Below, piece after piece: positions 33,863 to 42,320 of a DNA stretch of 64,000 nucleotides (position 1 is its first letter; each line of letters begins with the position of its first letter). The position numbers and the translations under genes are program-made. Location: NCBI RefSeq assembly GCF_030532915.1, contig NZ_JAUNKD010000010.1, positions 22,944 through 86,943 on the forward strand, read 5' to 3'. The notes under the pieces are model-generated. The model worked only from the letters and a program-made list of their open reading frames with translations, was not told where the DNA came from and did no database searches. Source of the DNA: Capnocytophaga sp. (lineage in GTDB: Bacteria; Bacteroidota; Bacteroidia; Flavobacteriales; Flavobacteriaceae).

Positions 33863-34492
33863 TTACGCTACTTGATAATAAAAATAATCATCTTGTTTGC
33901 CTGCTTCCAAAAAATCGTGAATGGTTTTGGTAAGGTTTATTTTCTCTGGAAACTGAAAATCAGCATAGTTTTTTACCTGTTTTGGGTCAAAAGCTACGAT
34001 AAAAATACGCTCTCTATTTTGCGGAATATTGGCATATTCCATCGTATTTAAAACCTTATAAAAGAGTTTATAACCTAATTTTTCCTCCAAAACGGAAGTA
34101 ATTACCTTAAAAGTTCTCCCTTTGTCGTGGCTTACCAAATTTTTTACATTTTCCAAAAAAAGAACTTTCGGACGATGTTTCTCGGCTATTTGTTCAATAT
34201 CAAAAAACAAAGTACCTCTGATGTCGTCAACCCCTTTTTGGTATCCTGCAATGGAAAACGCCTGACACGGAAAACCTGCACAAAGCACCTCAAACCCCTG
34301 AGGAATAGAGGATTTCGTTTCCTGCAAAGTAATATCCCCAAAAGGAATTTCACCATAATTTGCCTGATAAGTTTTTTGGGCATTCGCATCCCATTCGGAG
34401 GAAAATACACAATCAGCTCCCAAATTTCGGAATGCCGAATGAAACCCTCCAATCCCTGCAAATAGGTCGATGAATGTTAGTTTTTTGCTCAC
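33863..34492 (-). CDS. C5-cytosine DNA methyltransferase, truncated
   Basis: A 209-aa Dcm-type protein. Motif I FAGIGGFHSA (11-20), motif IV with Pro75-Cys76-Gln77 (catalytic Cys), motif VI ENV (114-116) and motif VIII QNRERIF (158-164) are present. Full-length family members have about 320-350 aa; here the target recognition domain breaks off after about 25 residues, and motifs IX and X are absent, so it should be inactive or need a partner fragment. The start is GTG (34492) with a -7 box upstream (34525-34532). The truncation point is followed directly by the DUF3883 gene. Confidence 0.85.
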   Translation of the reverse strand: MSKKLTFIDLFAGIGGFHSAFRNLGADCVFSSEWDANAQKTYQANYGEIPFGDITLQETKSSIPQGFEVLCAGFPCQAFSIAGYQKGVDDIRGTLFFDIEQIAEKHRPKVLFLENVKNLVSHDKGRTFKVITSVLEEKLGYKLFYKVLNTMEYANIPQNRERIFIVAFDPKQVKNYADFQFPEKINLTKTIHDFLEAGKQDDYFYYQVA

Positions 34493-34524
34493 TGATTTTC
34501 TTCTTGGTGTTTAATTACAAAATG

Positions 34525-34532
34525 CAAAAGTA
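34525..34532 (-). promoter_or_regulatory. -7 box of the R-M remnant
   Basis: CAAAAGTA on the plus strand gives TACTTTTG on the minus strand, 33 bp upstream of the methyltransferase GTG. Confidence 0.6.
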
Positions 34533-34603
34533 CAATTTATTTCCTGTTTTTTGTATCATACATAAATCTACGGAACATAAAAAATAGTATTTTTGTGTTC
34601 TAA

Positions 34604-34642
34604 AAACAATTTATTTCTTCATTTCCTCAACCACTACTTTTG
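34604..34642. repeat. Direct repeat, native copy at the DJ-1 gene 3' end
   Basis: Matches 32281-32319 at 38 of 39 positions. The stop codon of the DJ-1 gene (34611-34613) lies within it. It bounds the R-M remnant on the right. Confidence 0.9.
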
Positions 34643-35303
34643 CCATTTTTTTCGATGAAAACGGATTTTGCCCCGTAATCAAATTGCCATCAACCACCAC
34701 TTTGGAAGTCATCGGAATAAAGGCTTTGCGGTAGTTAGGTTTGCGGTTTTTGAGTTCTTTTTCTAAATTGAAAGGCACGGCTTTTTTGCGAGAAGCCAAA
34801 CTTTCTTCAAACCACGAAAAACCTGTCATTTTCTTGTCTTTTATCAAATAATTCCCATCGGAAAGTCTGACATTCAGCAATCCGCCTACGCCGTGGCAAA
34901 TTGCCCCGATTTTCTTGCCCTTTTGGTAATGCGCAGCGACGATTTGCTGCATTGTTTCATCGTTCGGAAAATCATACATTGTGCCGTGTCCGCCCGCCAA
35001 ATACACCAAATCAAAGGTTTCATCAGCCACTTCGGAAAGCGATTTTGTTTGCTCCAATTCCTTCATAAACGCCTCGTCTTCATAATATTTTTTAGAAATT
35101 TTATCCAACAACATCGGTTTTAGGCTTTCGGGGTCAATGGGCGTATTTCCTCCCTGCGGACTGGCGATGGTAATTTCCCAGCCTTCCTTTTTCGCCTCGT
35201 CATAGAGGTGCGTGAGTTCGCTGAGCCACAACCCCGTAGGTGTTCCGTTTTCATAGTGCGTTATACCCGTTACGATAATGAGAATTTTTATAATTTCTGC
35301 CAT
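34611..35303 (-). CDS. DJ-1/PfpI type 1 glutamine amidotransferase domain protein
   Basis: A 230-aa protein of the Hsp31-like DJ-1/PfpI group. The nucleophile elbow is GAICHGVGG with the catalytic Cys; the upstream YLAGGHGTMYDFP block and an N-terminal strand with the conserved Glu complete the site. Such proteins act as glyoxalase III-like or deglycase/chaperone enzymes against reactive carbonyls. The start is ATG 35303; an extension to 35405 would overlap the upstream gene's end. It follows the nitroreductase gene by 67 bp. Its 3' end is the site duplicated around the R-M remnant. Confidence 0.9.
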   Translation of the reverse strand: MAEIIKILIIVTGITHYENGTPTGLWLSELTHLYDEAKKEGWEITIASPQGGNTPIDPESLKPMLLDKISKKYYEDEAFMKELEQTKSLSEVADETFDLVYLAGGHGTMYDFPNDETMQQIVAAHYQKGKKIGAICHGVGGLLNVRLSDGNYLIKDKKMTGFSWFEESLASRKKAVPFNLEKELKNRKPNYRKAFIPMTSKVVVDGNLITGQNPFSSKKMAKVVVEEMKK

Positions 35304-35370
35304 TTTTTTTATTTTATTTTGATTATTAATTTCTAAAAAGCCTCTTTGCAAGAGCTTGAAAATAATTTCA

Positions 35371-36093
35371 TTAAATCCCTCTATAAACCTCCTCGAACGG
35401 CACACGGAAGCGGTCGCCCCAGATGCCTTTCTTATCGCGGATTCCGCAACTTACCACCATATTGATTTCAGCCCCTGACGGCAATCGGAGGATTTTTTTA
35501 AGTCTTCGGCTGTCAAATCCGCCAAGCGGACAAGTATCGTACCCTTGTTCTGCCATTGCCAACATAAAAGTTTGAGCTACCATTCCGCAACTTTGATGTA
35601 CCGACACACGGCGGTCATTTTCAGAGACTTCGTGAACGATGGGACGAAAAAGTCCGATGCCAAACGCCAGTATTTTACGCAAAAATCCCACCAGCCCGAA
35701 AAAACGCGCATAGACAAACGGAATATATTTTCCGTAGTAAGTCTCCCAGCGTTTCATTCGGTGTTCCCAGCGGTCTTTGGGGCTGTTTCGGCGGACATTC
35801 TCCTTTTCGTATTCCAAAAGGGTTTTCGCTCGTTGGCGGTATTTGTCCTGTCGCGTAACGAAAACCACGATTTGTTGTGCGGTGGTTGCCGCTCCTTGGC
35901 TCAGACAAGCCTTTGCGACTTGCTCCAAAACCGATTTATCGGTAATATGCACCATCTCGTACATCTGCATATTGGAACTGGTGGGTGTGAGCGTTGCCAA
36001 TTCTAAACATTCCCTCACTTTTTCGGTTGCTATCGGCTCGGAAGTGTAATGACGCGTCGCCCTACGATATTCTAAAATTTGTTTTAAATTCAT
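35371..36093 (-). CDS. Nitroreductase family protein
   Basis: A 240-aa FMN-dependent oxidoreductase. The RRATRHYTSEPI opening with Arg/Ser FMN contacts, the LATLTPTSSNMQ block, and a C-terminal CPLGGFDSRRLKKIL motif identify the family. A hydrophobic insert around 125-145 (FVYARFFGLVGFLRKILAFGIGLF) is unusual and could contact membrane or a quinone. It probably reduces quinones or nitro compounds with NAD(P)H. A -7 box lies 47 bp upstream. Confidence 0.88.
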   Translation of the reverse strand: MNLKQILEYRRATRHYTSEPIATEKVRECLELATLTPTSSNMQMYEMVHITDKSVLEQVAKACLSQGAATTAQQIVVFVTRQDKYRQRAKTLLEYEKENVRRNSPKDRWEHRMKRWETYYGKYIPFVYARFFGLVGFLRKILAFGIGLFRPIVHEVSENDRRVSVHQSCGMVAQTFMLAMAEQGYDTCPLGGFDSRRLKKILRLPSGAEINMVVSCGIRDKKGIWGDRFRVPFEEVYRGI

Positions 36094-36139
36094 TTTAATT
36101 TATTTACTAAAAAAACGTGATTTCCACTATCTTGGGGGC

Positions 36140-36147
36140 AAAGATAT
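36140..36147 (-). promoter_or_regulatory. -7 box of the nitroreductase/DJ-1 unit
   Basis: CAAAGATA on the plus strand is TATCTTTG on the minus strand. Confidence 0.6.
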
Positions 36148-36287
36148 GCTTATTTTCATTATTATCTTATAAAAAGCATAAAAAAGAGTGAAACGGATTT
36201 TGCTCATAAATCGTATGCAATCATTTATTTTAAAAACTCAAAACCATTTTTTGACTTAGGTCAAGTGATGAATCGGCAAAACCTTTG

Positions 36288-36295
36288 TAATTTTG
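36288..36295 (+). promoter_or_regulatory. -7 box of the lipoprotein gene
   Basis: TAATTTTG (TAnnTTTG), 28 bp before the ATG at 36323. Confidence 0.5.
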
Positions 36296-36322
36296 TTGCA
36301 TTAAGTTATAAATTATCTAAAA

Positions 36323-36832
36323 ATGAGGAGTTTATTAAAAAATTATTGGTTTTTAGCCCTATTGGCAATTGTTTTTGTGGGTTGTTCCAGAAGCGAAGGC
36401 TCGGACGACGGGAGCTATTTTATAAAAATGCGGGTAGATGACAGGGCGGTGGTTGGCAAACCTATCGTAGCGAGTTTCAACAAATACAGGGCAACCGTGG
36501 GCAATGAAGAAAAAGATTTGATACACATCACATTTTCTTGTCCGTCAAATGATGATTCTTTGGAAAACATCACTGTAAGTATGAGTGATTTTAAAGGTCC
36601 GGGAACTTACGACCTGAAAAAGCCTGAAAATCCTCAAAACACGGCTCAATACGCCAAAAACATCACCATTGCCGACGAGGTTTGCGGTGCTGTGGAGGGG
36701 AAAATCGTGATTACGGGCATTACCGAAACCAGTATAACGGGCACTTTTCAGTTCAGAGGAGTCAATCATACCAACTCAAAAACCGTAAAAATCACCGATG
36801 GAAGTTTTCATCTTCCTTTGAAGAAATCGTGA
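36323..36832 (+). CDS. Small secreted lipoprotein, beta-rich
   Basis: A 169-aa lipoprotein (lipobox FVGC, Cys21) with a beta-strand-rich body resembling DUF6252-type lipoproteins of Bacteroidota: a paired Cys (FSCPSN and EVCGAVEG), a GTYDL strand, and a VKITDGSFHLP end. Function unknown. Its last 75 bp are duplicated with 93% identity at 38169-38243, after the next two genes, indicating a lost tandem paralogue. Confidence 0.75.
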   Translation: MRSLLKNYWFLALLAIVFVGCSRSEGSDDGSYFIKMRVDDRAVVGKPIVASFNKYRATVGNEEKDLIHITFSCPSNDDSLENITVSMSDFKGPGTYDLKKPENPQNTAQYAKNITIADEVCGAVEGKIVITGITETSITGTFQFRGVNHTNSKTVKITDGSFHLPLKKS

Positions 36833-36836
36833 TTTT
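36762..36836 (+). repeat. Duplicated gene tail, native copy
   Basis: 75 bp at the 3' end of the lipoprotein gene; 70 of 75 positions match 38169-38243. The five differences give two silent and three conservative changes, as expected for a paralogue once under selection. Confidence 0.85.
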
Positions 36837-36873
36837 TTCAAGACAAAAGTACAGAGTTTAATTTTATTCTGCT

Positions 36874-36881
36874 TATCTTTG
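36874..36881 (+). promoter_or_regulatory. -7 box of the secreted protein/OMP pair
   Basis: TATCTTTG (TAnnTTTG), 18 bp before the ATG at 36899. Confidence 0.6.
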
Positions 36882-36898
36882 AGCCAAATAAAAACGAA

Positions 36899-37504
36899 AT
36901 GAAAAAGTATATTTTTCTGATTTTATGTGCTTTACCTTTGTTTCTTACGGCACAGGAGCAGGTTTTTCCGAAAGAAAAATTTGACGCAAAAGATGCCGAA
37001 AACAAGTTGGCGTACGGCAACAGCACCATAAAAGGCGTTGCCGTTACCAGAGAATACGCACACGCACGAGGCATTAAAGAATTTACGGGCGAAAAACACC
37101 TTGCTCCCAGAGGCACGGTGGTAATGCTTTTCCCTGTAACTGATTATTTTAAAGCCTATTACAAACTCCGAAATAAGTACAAAGAAAGCCTGAAATATGT
37201 AGCGGCAATCTCGGCAGAGGCGTTTAGCTATCGTATTGAAACGCAAGTGGGCGACAATGGCGAATTTGTTTTCGAGAAGATAAAACCCGGCAAATATTAC
37301 ATTGAAACCACGAGTTTTCAGTACAGCGGAACGGGCGTGGGGCGGCGCGAAATCGGTAGAACGCACTATTGGAACGGCTTGGGGCATTACAAAGGCTACG
37401 ACCCCATTTACGAAAAATACAATTATAATTACACGGGAGTTGCCGTAGAAAGTGCTTTTGTGGAAATCAAAAAAGACGGAGAAATTAGAAAAATTAGACT
37501 TTAA
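36899..37504 (+). CDS. Secreted protein with a carboxypeptidase-regulatory-like region
   Basis: A 201-aa protein with a Sec signal peptide (MKKYIFLILCALPLFLTAQ). The region at about 115-150 (GDNGEFVFEKIKPGKYYIET) has the VGDNGEFxFxxIxPGxYxxx pattern of carboxypeptidase-regulatory-like/SpaA-type beta sandwiches. Tyr-rich C-terminus. Function unknown. It is followed after 10 bp by an outer-membrane beta-barrel gene and is probably cotranscribed with it. Confidence 0.7.
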   Translation: MKKYIFLILCALPLFLTAQEQVFPKEKFDAKDAENKLAYGNSTIKGVAVTREYAHARGIKEFTGEKHLAPRGTVVMLFPVTDYFKAYYKLRNKYKESLKYVAAISAEAFSYRIETQVGDNGEFVFEKIKPGKYYIETTSFQYSGTGVGRREIGRTHYWNGLGHYKGYDPIYEKYNYNYTGVAVESAFVEIKKDGEIRKIRL

Positions 37505-37514
37505 AACTTTTATT

Positions 37515-38162
37515 ATGAATAAATTAAGAAATAAAATGACTTTTGGCATCGTGGTTTTGATGCTTTTGGTAAGTTACAACGCAAACGCTCAAAAAAGAAC
37601 CTTCCAGAGGGTGAAAGCAGGGTACAGCCACGGAATGCCTACGATGAATATCAATCAGTTAGGGGAAATGAAAACGAAAAGTTCGCACGGTTTTTATGCC
37701 AATTATTCGTTTGAAGTCCGATTTGCGGAGCGATTTGCCTATTTCATAGATGCTTTGTATGAGCAAATGCACTCGGAATTTACGCCTACTGAGCCTCATA
37801 CTTCCATCAAGAATACCAACGGAAACCTCAATATGGCTTTGGGATTAAAATTTTATCCGATGTACAATTTGGGGATTTATGTCGGAGGTTTCGGCGGATT
37901 TAATCTCGTTAATAATGTAGTAATTTCGTCCGACACAATGAAAAAAGGCGATACAAATGATTTGAAAGAGGCTCTTGAAAAGAGTTTAAAGGGTGGCTAC
38001 GGCTTGCGTTTCGGGGCGGATTATCGTTTTGTAGACAACTGGTTTGTAGAGGTTTCGTACAGCTGGGGCGACAATCAGAAAATCAAACAAGCAAAAACAC
38101 ACAAACAGATTGGCAACTACCGCCTGAGCTACATCAGTGCCGGAATTGGGTATCGGTTTTAA
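37515..38162 (+). CDS. Outer-membrane beta-barrel protein
   Basis: A 215-aa protein with a signal peptide ending ANAQ, then alternating amphipathic strands, a GLKFYPMYNLGIYVGGFGGF block and a C-terminal YISAGIGYRF strand ending in Phe, typical of OmpA/OmpX-like eight-stranded barrels. The start is ATG 37515 because the frame upstream lies within the preceding gene. Paired with the secreted protein gene; role unknown. Confidence 0.8.
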   Translation: MNKLRNKMTFGIVVLMLLVSYNANAQKRTFQRVKAGYSHGMPTMNINQLGEMKTKSSHGFYANYSFEVRFAERFAYFIDALYEQMHSEFTPTEPHTSIKNTNGNLNMALGLKFYPMYNLGIYVGGFGGFNLVNNVVISSDTMKKGDTNDLKEALEKSLKGGYGLRFGADYRFVDNWFVEVSYSWGDNQKIKQAKTHKQIGNYRLSYISAGIGYRF

Positions 38163-38168
38163 AAGAAA

Positions 38169-38243
38169 TCAACCATACCAACTCAAAAATCGTAAAAATC
38201 ACTGAAGGAAGTTTTCATCTTTCTTTGAAGAAATCGTGATTTT
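38169..38243 (+). pseudogene. Remnant tail of a paralogous lipoprotein gene
   Basis: 75 bp, 93% identical to the 3' end of the lipoprotein gene at 36323. In frame it encodes NHTNSKIVKITEGSFHLSL-KKS and a stop, so the reading frame is preserved while everything upstream has been replaced by the barrel gene. Confidence 0.85.
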
Positions 38244-38289
38244 CAGAAAAATCCAACTAATCATCTCAAAGTTGTCTACTTAAAATGAA

Positions 38290-38320
38290 AAACAAGGCTA
38301 CCATTTAGGTAGCCTTGTTT
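38290..38320. terminator. Bidirectional terminator
   Basis: A perfect 13-bp stem (38290-38302 and 38308-38320) and ATTTA loop between the plus-strand remnant/barrel gene and the minus-strand M3 peptidase gene. Confidence 0.9.
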
Positions 38321-38340
38321 GGTTGTATTGATTTGATGTT

Positions 38341-40428
38341 TTATTTCAGAAGTCCGGCGCGTTTTAAAAAGGCTTCCGGTGAAGGTTCTTTTCCTCGAAA
38401 ACGCTTATACAAGGTCATCGGCTTTTCGCTTCCGCCTTTACTTAGTACATTGTCTTTAAAACTTTTAGCTACTTCTTTATTAAAAATTCCTTTTTCAAGG
38501 AAGAAATCAAACGCATCGGCATCTAACACTTCCGACCATTTATAGCTATAATATCCGGCGGCATATCCTCCTTGAAAAATGTGTGAAAACGCCGTTGAAG
38601 TGACAGCCTGCGGAATTTCAGGATACAATTCGGTTTTAGCAACTTGCTGTTGTTCAAAGGTTTTTACATCGGTAATTGTGGCGGGGTCGGCTGTGTGCCA
38701 CGCCATATCCAACATACCGAAACTGAGCTGGCGCATTGTTTGCAGCCCCTCCATAAATGATGATGACTCTTTTATTTTTTGAATTAATTCCATCGGAATT
38801 ACCTCACCCGTTTGATAATGCGTTGCGAAAAGCGAAAGCGCTTCTTTTTCAGTACACCAATTTTCAAGCAATTGGCTAGGTAATTCAACAAAATCACGCG
38901 AAACACTTGTTCCGCTCAAATTCGGGTAAGTTACCTCGGAAAGCATTCCGTGTAGGGCGTGACCAAACTCGTGGAAAAGCGTACGTAACTCATTGAACGT
39001 AAGCAGCGAAGGTTGTGTTTGAGTTGGACGTGTAAAGTTACAAACGATGGTTATATGCGGACGTGAATCCTTTCCATTTTGGCGATATTGGTTTTTGAAA
39101 GAATTCATCCAAGCCCCTGCTCTTTTGCCTGGTCTGGGGAAAAAATCGGTATAGAAAAGCGCCACATAATTGCCTTTTTCGTCTGACACCAAATAAGTAT
39201 CCACCTCATCGTGATATTTTTGAACGGAATCTATCTTTTTGAAATTCAATCCGTAAAGCAAATTCGCCACTTTAAACATTCCGTTTACGGCATTTTCTAA
39301 TTTAAAATACGGTTTTAATTTTTCATCGTCCAGATTAAACTTTTTCTGTTTTAATTTTTCGCTGTAAAAAGCAAAATCCCATTTTTGAAAATCGTTAATT
39401 CCGTCAAGCTCAAAGGCAAAATTTTTCAATTCGTCCAATTCTTTTTGGGCTGCGGGCTTGGCTTTTTCAAGTAAATCATTCAAAAAATCATTCACAATTT
39501 TGGGAGTGTCAGCCATTCTTTCTTCCAAAACAAAAGTGGCATAATTTTCATAGCCTAATAATTTGGCTCGTTCATCACGCAAGGCAACAATTTCTAAGAT
39601 ATTCTTTTGATTGTCATTGGCATTGCCATTAAAACCACGACTTGCATAGGCGATGTACATTTTTTTGCGCAGTTCACGATTTTCGGCATATTTCACAAAC
39701 GCCCCATAGCTGGGAATGTCAAGAGTAAACACCCAGCCTTGTTTGCCTCGTTTTTGAGCCAATTGAGCGGCTGCCTGCAACGCAAAATCGGGCAATCCTT
39801 TTACGTCAGCAGCATCCGTAAGATGAAGTTCAAAAGCCTGTGTTTCAGCTAATACATTTTCACCAAAACGAAGCGATGCGTTTGAAGCTTGCTTGTCAAT
39901 TTCGCGTAAACGTTGTTTTTTATCTTCCGACAGATTAGCACCGTTTCGGGCAAAACCTTTGTATGTTTTTTCAAGCAAGGTGGTTTCTTCCGGATTTAAT
40001 TTGAGCTTATGACGCTGATCATAAACTTTTTTAACACGGGCAAACAACCTGGCATTGAGTGAAATATCATTTCGGTAATCGCTCAAAAGCGGAGCAATGT
40101 TTCGTGCTTCTTTTTGCAAAGCCGGATTGGTTTCGGCACTGCTCAAATTGTAAAATATGGACGTTATGCGACTTAATTTTTGTCCGTTATACGCCAATGC
40201 TTCAATCGTGTTTTTAAAAGTCGGCTTTTCCTTTGAGTTTGCAATTTTTTGAATGCCTTGCAAACTTTCAGCAATGGCTTTCTCAATGGCAGGTTTAAAA
40301 TCCTCCGGTTTGTAATCATTAAAAGGTGCTGACTCATAAGGAGTTGAAAAAACAGATTCGTTCATAGATTGTGCGTTAAGATGATTCAAGGCTATAATAG
40401 CACAAAAAGTTATTAATTTAATTTTCAT
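38341..40428 (-). CDS. M3 family zinc metallopeptidase (peptidyl-dipeptidase Dcp-like)
   Basis: A 695-aa M3 peptidase. The zinc site is HEFGHALHG (H-E-x-x-H) with the downstream Glu in FVELPSQLLENW. It starts with a signal-peptide-like stretch (MKIKLITFCAIIALNHLNAQ), so it is probably periplasmic. Dcp-type enzymes remove C-terminal dipeptides from oligopeptides. It is the third gene of a minus-strand unit after the DUF4197 gene. Confidence 0.95.
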   Translation of the reverse strand: MKIKLITFCAIIALNHLNAQSMNESVFSTPYESAPFNDYKPEDFKPAIEKAIAESLQGIQKIANSKEKPTFKNTIEALAYNGQKLSRITSIFYNLSSAETNPALQKEARNIAPLLSDYRNDISLNARLFARVKKVYDQRHKLKLNPEETTLLEKTYKGFARNGANLSEDKKQRLREIDKQASNASLRFGENVLAETQAFELHLTDAADVKGLPDFALQAAAQLAQKRGKQGWVFTLDIPSYGAFVKYAENRELRKKMYIAYASRGFNGNANDNQKNILEIVALRDERAKLLGYENYATFVLEERMADTPKIVNDFLNDLLEKAKPAAQKELDELKNFAFELDGINDFQKWDFAFYSEKLKQKKFNLDDEKLKPYFKLENAVNGMFKVANLLYGLNFKKIDSVQKYHDEVDTYLVSDEKGNYVALFYTDFFPRPGKRAGAWMNSFKNQYRQNGKDSRPHITIVCNFTRPTQTQPSLLTFNELRTLFHEFGHALHGMLSEVTYPNLSGTSVSRDFVELPSQLLENWCTEKEALSLFATHYQTGEVIPMELIQKIKESSSFMEGLQTMRQLSFGMLDMAWHTADPATITDVKTFEQQQVAKTELYPEIPQAVTSTAFSHIFQGGYAAGYYSYKWSEVLDADAFDFFLEKGIFNKEVAKSFKDNVLSKGGSEKPMTLYKRFRGKEPSPEAFLKRAGLLK

Positions 40429-40451
40429 TCGTACCGATTTTAGTATTCATT

Positions 40452-41162
40452 TTATTTGGTTCCGTCTTGCAATGCGAAAATAGATTTCAACAGTGGGGTT
40501 GTTCGTGCGGCAATATTGGTACGGATTTCTTTTTCCTTATCCCCTACTTTTACAAATAAACCATTGATAGCCTGTGAAGTAACATATTGCGTAAGGTTCG
40601 GTTCCACTTTTTTCACAAACGGAATTTGGTTGTACTGCTCAATGATGCTCGTCCAGATTTTATCAGCCCCTACCTTGCTGAGCGAGGCTTCAACTTTTGG
40701 TGCAAAGGCACTTTCCAAAGCTGCAAACGTATTGGTTTTCAAGTAAGTAGTCGCTGCTAAATTATCGCCTTTCAAAATGCCCATAGCATCGTTAATGGTC
40801 ATATTTCTAATGGCAGACATAAAAATAGGTTTCGCCTCATTTACAGCGCTTTCCGCAGCTTGATTCAATACTTTCAAACCCTGGTCAGCCAATGATGACA
40901 AGCCTATTTTTCGCAAAGCCGAATCCACTTGTTTCAGTTGTTCGGGAAGCAATATTTTAACGGCTTGGTCTGTAAAATAACCGCCCTCTTTGCTGAGGAT
41001 ATCCACTCCGCTTGACACGCCCATTTCCAAGGCTTGTTTTAATCCTTCGGAAATGTTAAACCCTGTGGTTGAAGAAGTTGTATTGATTACCTGTTGCAAC
41101 TCATTACAACTGTTCAATGAAAAAGATGCCGCTAAAAGCACCGGAAAAATAATTTTTTTCAT
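40452..41162 (-). CDS. DUF4197 lipoprotein
   Basis: A 236-aa lipoprotein (lipobox LNSC, Cys19). The body is mostly helical and matches DUF4197: ISEGLKQALEMGVSSGV near the start, a GGYFTDQAVKILLP block, and GLFVKVGDKEKEIR with R-x-T-P-L-L-K at the end. Function unknown. It lies between a membrane-protein gene and the M3 peptidase gene with short gaps. Confidence 0.88.
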   Translation of the reverse strand: MKKIIFPVLLAASFSLNSCNELQQVINTTSSTTGFNISEGLKQALEMGVSSGVDILSKEGGYFTDQAVKILLPEQLKQVDSALRKIGLSSLADQGLKVLNQAAESAVNEAKPIFMSAIRNMTINDAMGILKGDNLAATTYLKTNTFAALESAFAPKVEASLSKVGADKIWTSIIEQYNQIPFVKKVEPNLTQYVTSQAINGLFVKVGDKEKEIRTNIAARTTPLLKSIFALQDGTK

Positions 41163-41208
41163 TTATTAATTTCTATTTTAAATATTATTTATTCTGTTAA
41201 AAACCTGA

Positions 41209-41919
41209 TTATTTTAAAGTTACATTTATATAAAGATTGTAATTCACTGCAAAAAAGAACGGCAAGGTTAATACAAGTCCAAAACCAAAGAGCAATATAC
41301 CTGATAATGTTGCTATTAGCCCAATAAACAATACAATCAATGCTGTGAACATATAAGGCGCCATACGCCTCGAGCTTACTTTCATAGCTTGCGTAACCGA
41401 TTGATTTTCAAAAACAATAATAGGAATCGTGAGTGTAAAAAGCAATGATAAAATCACCGAAACTGAAAAATCAAATCCGCCCAAGCCTAAACGGGTCAGC
41501 AAAAAAGCAATTGCCCATTTTACTGCCGAAAAAAACAATACAAAACTCAATATTCGTTTGGTATACACCGAATTATAAAACGAAAAAAGCAATTTATGAC
41601 CAACCCGTTGTTTGTTGCCCAGCGCTTCAAAAAGTTTGTAAAATCCGGCTTCCATTGGGACTACAATACAGTTAATCAGCAATATAAAAAGCATCATTTT
41701 CACCTGAAAATCAGCCGATGTTATAAGCTGCTGCACGGCTTCGGGTTGTTTTAATGCCAGTTGTGAAAAATCATTCAATGGCATTTTTACCAACATTGGA
41801 AAAATTAACAAATAAAGTAAAAAAAGCACCGAAAATAAGCAAACCGAACCTAAAAAGCTAATTAAAAACGAGTTACGATACGTCTGAAATGCATTTTTCA
41901 AAATAGTAAAAACAAGCAT
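41209..41919 (-). CDS. Multi-pass membrane protein of unknown function
   Basis: A 236-aa protein with about six hydrophobic helices and the SVTQAMKVSSRRMAPY loop seen in DUF975-like or poorly characterised Flavobacterial integral membrane proteins. No catalytic motif recognised. The start is ATG 41919; a TTG two codons earlier is possible. It is first in the unit with DUF4197 and the M3 peptidase; a -7 box is at 41992-41999. Confidence 0.75.
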   Translation of the reverse strand: MLVFTILKNAFQTYRNSFLISFLGSVCLFSVLFLLYLLIFPMLVKMPLNDFSQLALKQPEAVQQLITSADFQVKMMLFILLINCIVVPMEAGFYKLFEALGNKQRVGHKLLFSFYNSVYTKRILSFVLFFSAVKWAIAFLLTRLGLGGFDFSVSVILSLLFTLTIPIIVFENQSVTQAMKVSSRRMAPYMFTALIVLFIGLIATLSGILLFGFGLVLTLPFFFAVNYNLYINVTLK

Positions 41920-41991
41920 CTGCAAATATTATTTGGTTACAAAACATTCAAAAATCAACATCAAATATTTATAAATCAATTTTATAACGTG

Positions 41992-41999
41992 CAAATATA
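41992..41999 (-). promoter_or_regulatory. -7 box of the membrane protein-DUF4197-M3 unit
   Basis: CAAATATA on the plus strand is TATATTTG on the minus strand. The rest of the 42000-42320 gap shows no gene or clear repeat. Confidence 0.5.
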
Positions 42000-42320
42000 T
42001 AAAATTAAAACGAAAAATCGGGTAGCAGAAAAAAATAATTACATAAAACGATTTCGTAAGTTATTTTTCATATCTCTGTGACGACAACCAACCTTTTTTA
42101 GCGTATGGGGTTGTTTTCACTTTTGGGGCATATTGCCTTGTATAAATTACGGTAGGCTTTAATATGGAACTTTCTGGCTTAAAATTCTTTCGGTAGAATT
42201 ACGAAGTTGCATATTTCTTTTGTCCTTCAAAATCGAGCTTTTTTGTTAATATGATTTTATACATTTTATTTTACTACCCATACTTTATTTTATACGAAAC
42301 ATTTCAGATTAGATATTTAA

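Noticed and set aside
36899..38162. Insertion sequence between the duplicated lipoprotein tails
   Set aside because: No transposase; both genes encode envelope proteins and the repeats are gene tails rather than inverted ends.
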